NCBI GenBank assembly: GCA_027069645.1
Contig: JALXEI010000249.1
Location: 1-13,334 of the forward strand
Length of the DNA: 13,334 bases
DNA from: Hyphomicrobiales bacterium
GTDB lineage: Bacteria; Pseudomonadota; Alphaproteobacteria; Rhizobiales; JAKIUO01
Direction: 5' to 3'
A model generated the notes under the pieces. The model saw only the letters and a list, made by a program, of their open reading frames with translations, searched no databases and was not told the origin of the DNA. Shown here piece by piece: positions 12,385 to 13,334 of the stretch; the stretch's first letter is position 1, and each line of letters opens with the position of its first letter. Made by a program: the position numbers and the translations under genes.

Positions 12385-13334
12385 TTACACGCTCAAGGCG
12401 GGCAACGCCGCCCCTCCTTTTTCAACATCGTCCGTGACATTGCCGTTTATCTGGCAATGATCGCATCTCAGATCGCTGCCATGCCAGGCGGCCACCAGTG
12501 ACACGGCTTCCAGATTGGGGGCCTGCGCTGCCAACTGGTCGAGGGAAACGGTCAGATCTACATCGCCCTGTTTGTTGTGCTTGTTCTCGGTTTCGGTCTG
12601 GCCAAGACCATAATCCTTGAAGATGTGATCACTGGCATAGACAAACTCGCCCATGCCGGGGATGAGGGTGACGGCCTTTAACTGGTCTTCCAGTCTGGGG
12701 CCGGATGCGGGCGGTTGCCGGAACACTTCCACCGAAATTTGCGGCACCCGATTGCCAAAGCGCTCAAGGGGGAGTTCCTCAAACACCAGATAGGCCAGCC
12801 CCCGGAAGGCGGGAGCTGCGCCTTCCACGGACACGATCTTGGGATCGGGCTGTTGACCCTCCATGCCCTTGTAGATGCGCACATTATAGTTTGAGATTTC
12901 CAGCGGCTTGCCGTCGGCCCAGACCCGGCCAATACCGGCGATCTCGCCTTCACACAGACCAAGAGCAAAGGAAGCGAAGTAGGAATAGGTCGTGGTCTTG
13001 ACCTTGCCGCCACCGCCGCCTTTACCACCCTGACTCTGGGTTGACTTGACCTCCCTGAACTTTGTTGCCCAGATGACCTGCGTGCCCAGCCGCACCCGGC
13101 CATAGACCTTTGGAATGGGCGCGCCCTCGGTGGAGGTCTGCATGTGCAGATCGTTGAGGCGCGGCCCCTCATTGCGGATGGTGGGGGCAAACAGCATCTG
13201 GTCAATGATGCCGCCCACTGTGCCGCCAATGGCCCCGCCGATTGCCGCACCGGTGAGCGTGGCCCCCAGAATGGTAATGCCGGTTGGCAAGAGCGCCCCG
13301 CCAATCGCCGCGCCCGCTGCTGTCAGAACCAGTG
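12385..13334 (-). pseudogene. N-terminal ~315 codons of the GTA-type baseplate 'megatron' protein (5' end beyond window, 3' truncated by insertion)
   Basis: The frame is open to the window edge: upstream of a TTG at 13290 it reads LVLTAAGAAIGGALLPTGIT, the family-typical hydrophobic Gly/Ala-rich N-terminus, so the true start lies just outside. Conserved features follow: GPRLNDLHMQTSTEGAPIPK, YGRVRLGTQVIWATKFREV, a Gly-rich loop, YSYFASFALGLCEGEIAGIG, RVWADGKPLE, YLVFEELPLERFGNRVPQIS, then LIPGMGEFVYASD and VDLTVSLDQLAAQAPNLEAV up to DLRCDHCQI. Complete proteins of this type have ~1,300 residues with a TIM-barrel-like glycoside-hydrolase domain; here homology stops after ~290 residues and the frame ends at 12385 in non-phage sequence. 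The last ~72 codons survive at 9550-9768. The product cannot form a working baseplate or hub. Confidence 0.8.

Noticed and set aside
12381..12420. Short inverted repeats (GAGC-N6-GCTC and GGCGGGCAACGCCGCC) as IS ends
   Set aside because: They are local hairpins with no matching copy at the other side of the insertion, so they cannot be assigned as terminal repeats.
1..13334. CRISPR arrays, tRNA or rRNA genes
   Set aside because: No regularly spaced short repeats, and no tRNA cloverleaf or rRNA sequence was recognised on either strand.

Overview
The window looks like alphaproteobacterial DNA. The main evidence is a set of tail and lysis genes of the kind found in alphaproteobacterial prophages and gene transfer agents (GTAs): a 'megatron'-type baseplate protein, two DUF2793 proteins and a three-TM GTA-type holin. 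Most of the DNA is moderately GC-rich. One block of about 1.9 kb (roughly 9770-11690) is strikingly AT-rich and clearly foreign to its surroundings. No genus can be named from the sequence alone.

Left part (1-4447, + strand): five same-strand genes that read as an accessory/defence cluster. They are the C-terminus of a large Eco57I/type IIG- or DISARM-like adenine methylase (cut by the window edge), a CBS-pair protein with a C-terminal HEPN domain (RX4H motif), an HD-domain phosphohydrolase, a YwgA/Panacea-like small protein that overlaps the HD gene by 4 bp, and an HNH endonuclease. Spacing is 0-75 bp, so they could be one or two transcription units. The methylase would mark self DNA. The HEPN, HD and HNH proteins are potential RNA-, nucleotide- and DNA-attacking effectors. 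Their cooperation is inference.

Right part (4466-13334, mostly - strand, read from the right edge leftwards): a prophage or GTA-like late module. In transcription order it has the N-terminal piece of the baseplate megatron protein, an insertion/deletion replacing its centre, its last ~72 codons, an inverted AbrB-Doc toxin-antitoxin pair, two DUF2793 tail proteins, two tail-fibre genes (the second split by a +1 frameshift at a G5 run), a rho-independent terminator, and a lysis cassette (M15 endopeptidase, small TM protein, GTA-type 3TM holin). The holin gene runs convergently into the HNH gene, which marks the border between the two halves.

The insertion in the megatron gene (about 9769-12420) carries a decayed 5' part of an IS256-family transposase and an AT-rich two-gene operon for unrecognised multi-spanning membrane proteins. 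The tail module is therefore almost certainly defective, and the unknown membrane operon and the defence cluster are the parts most worth a closer look.
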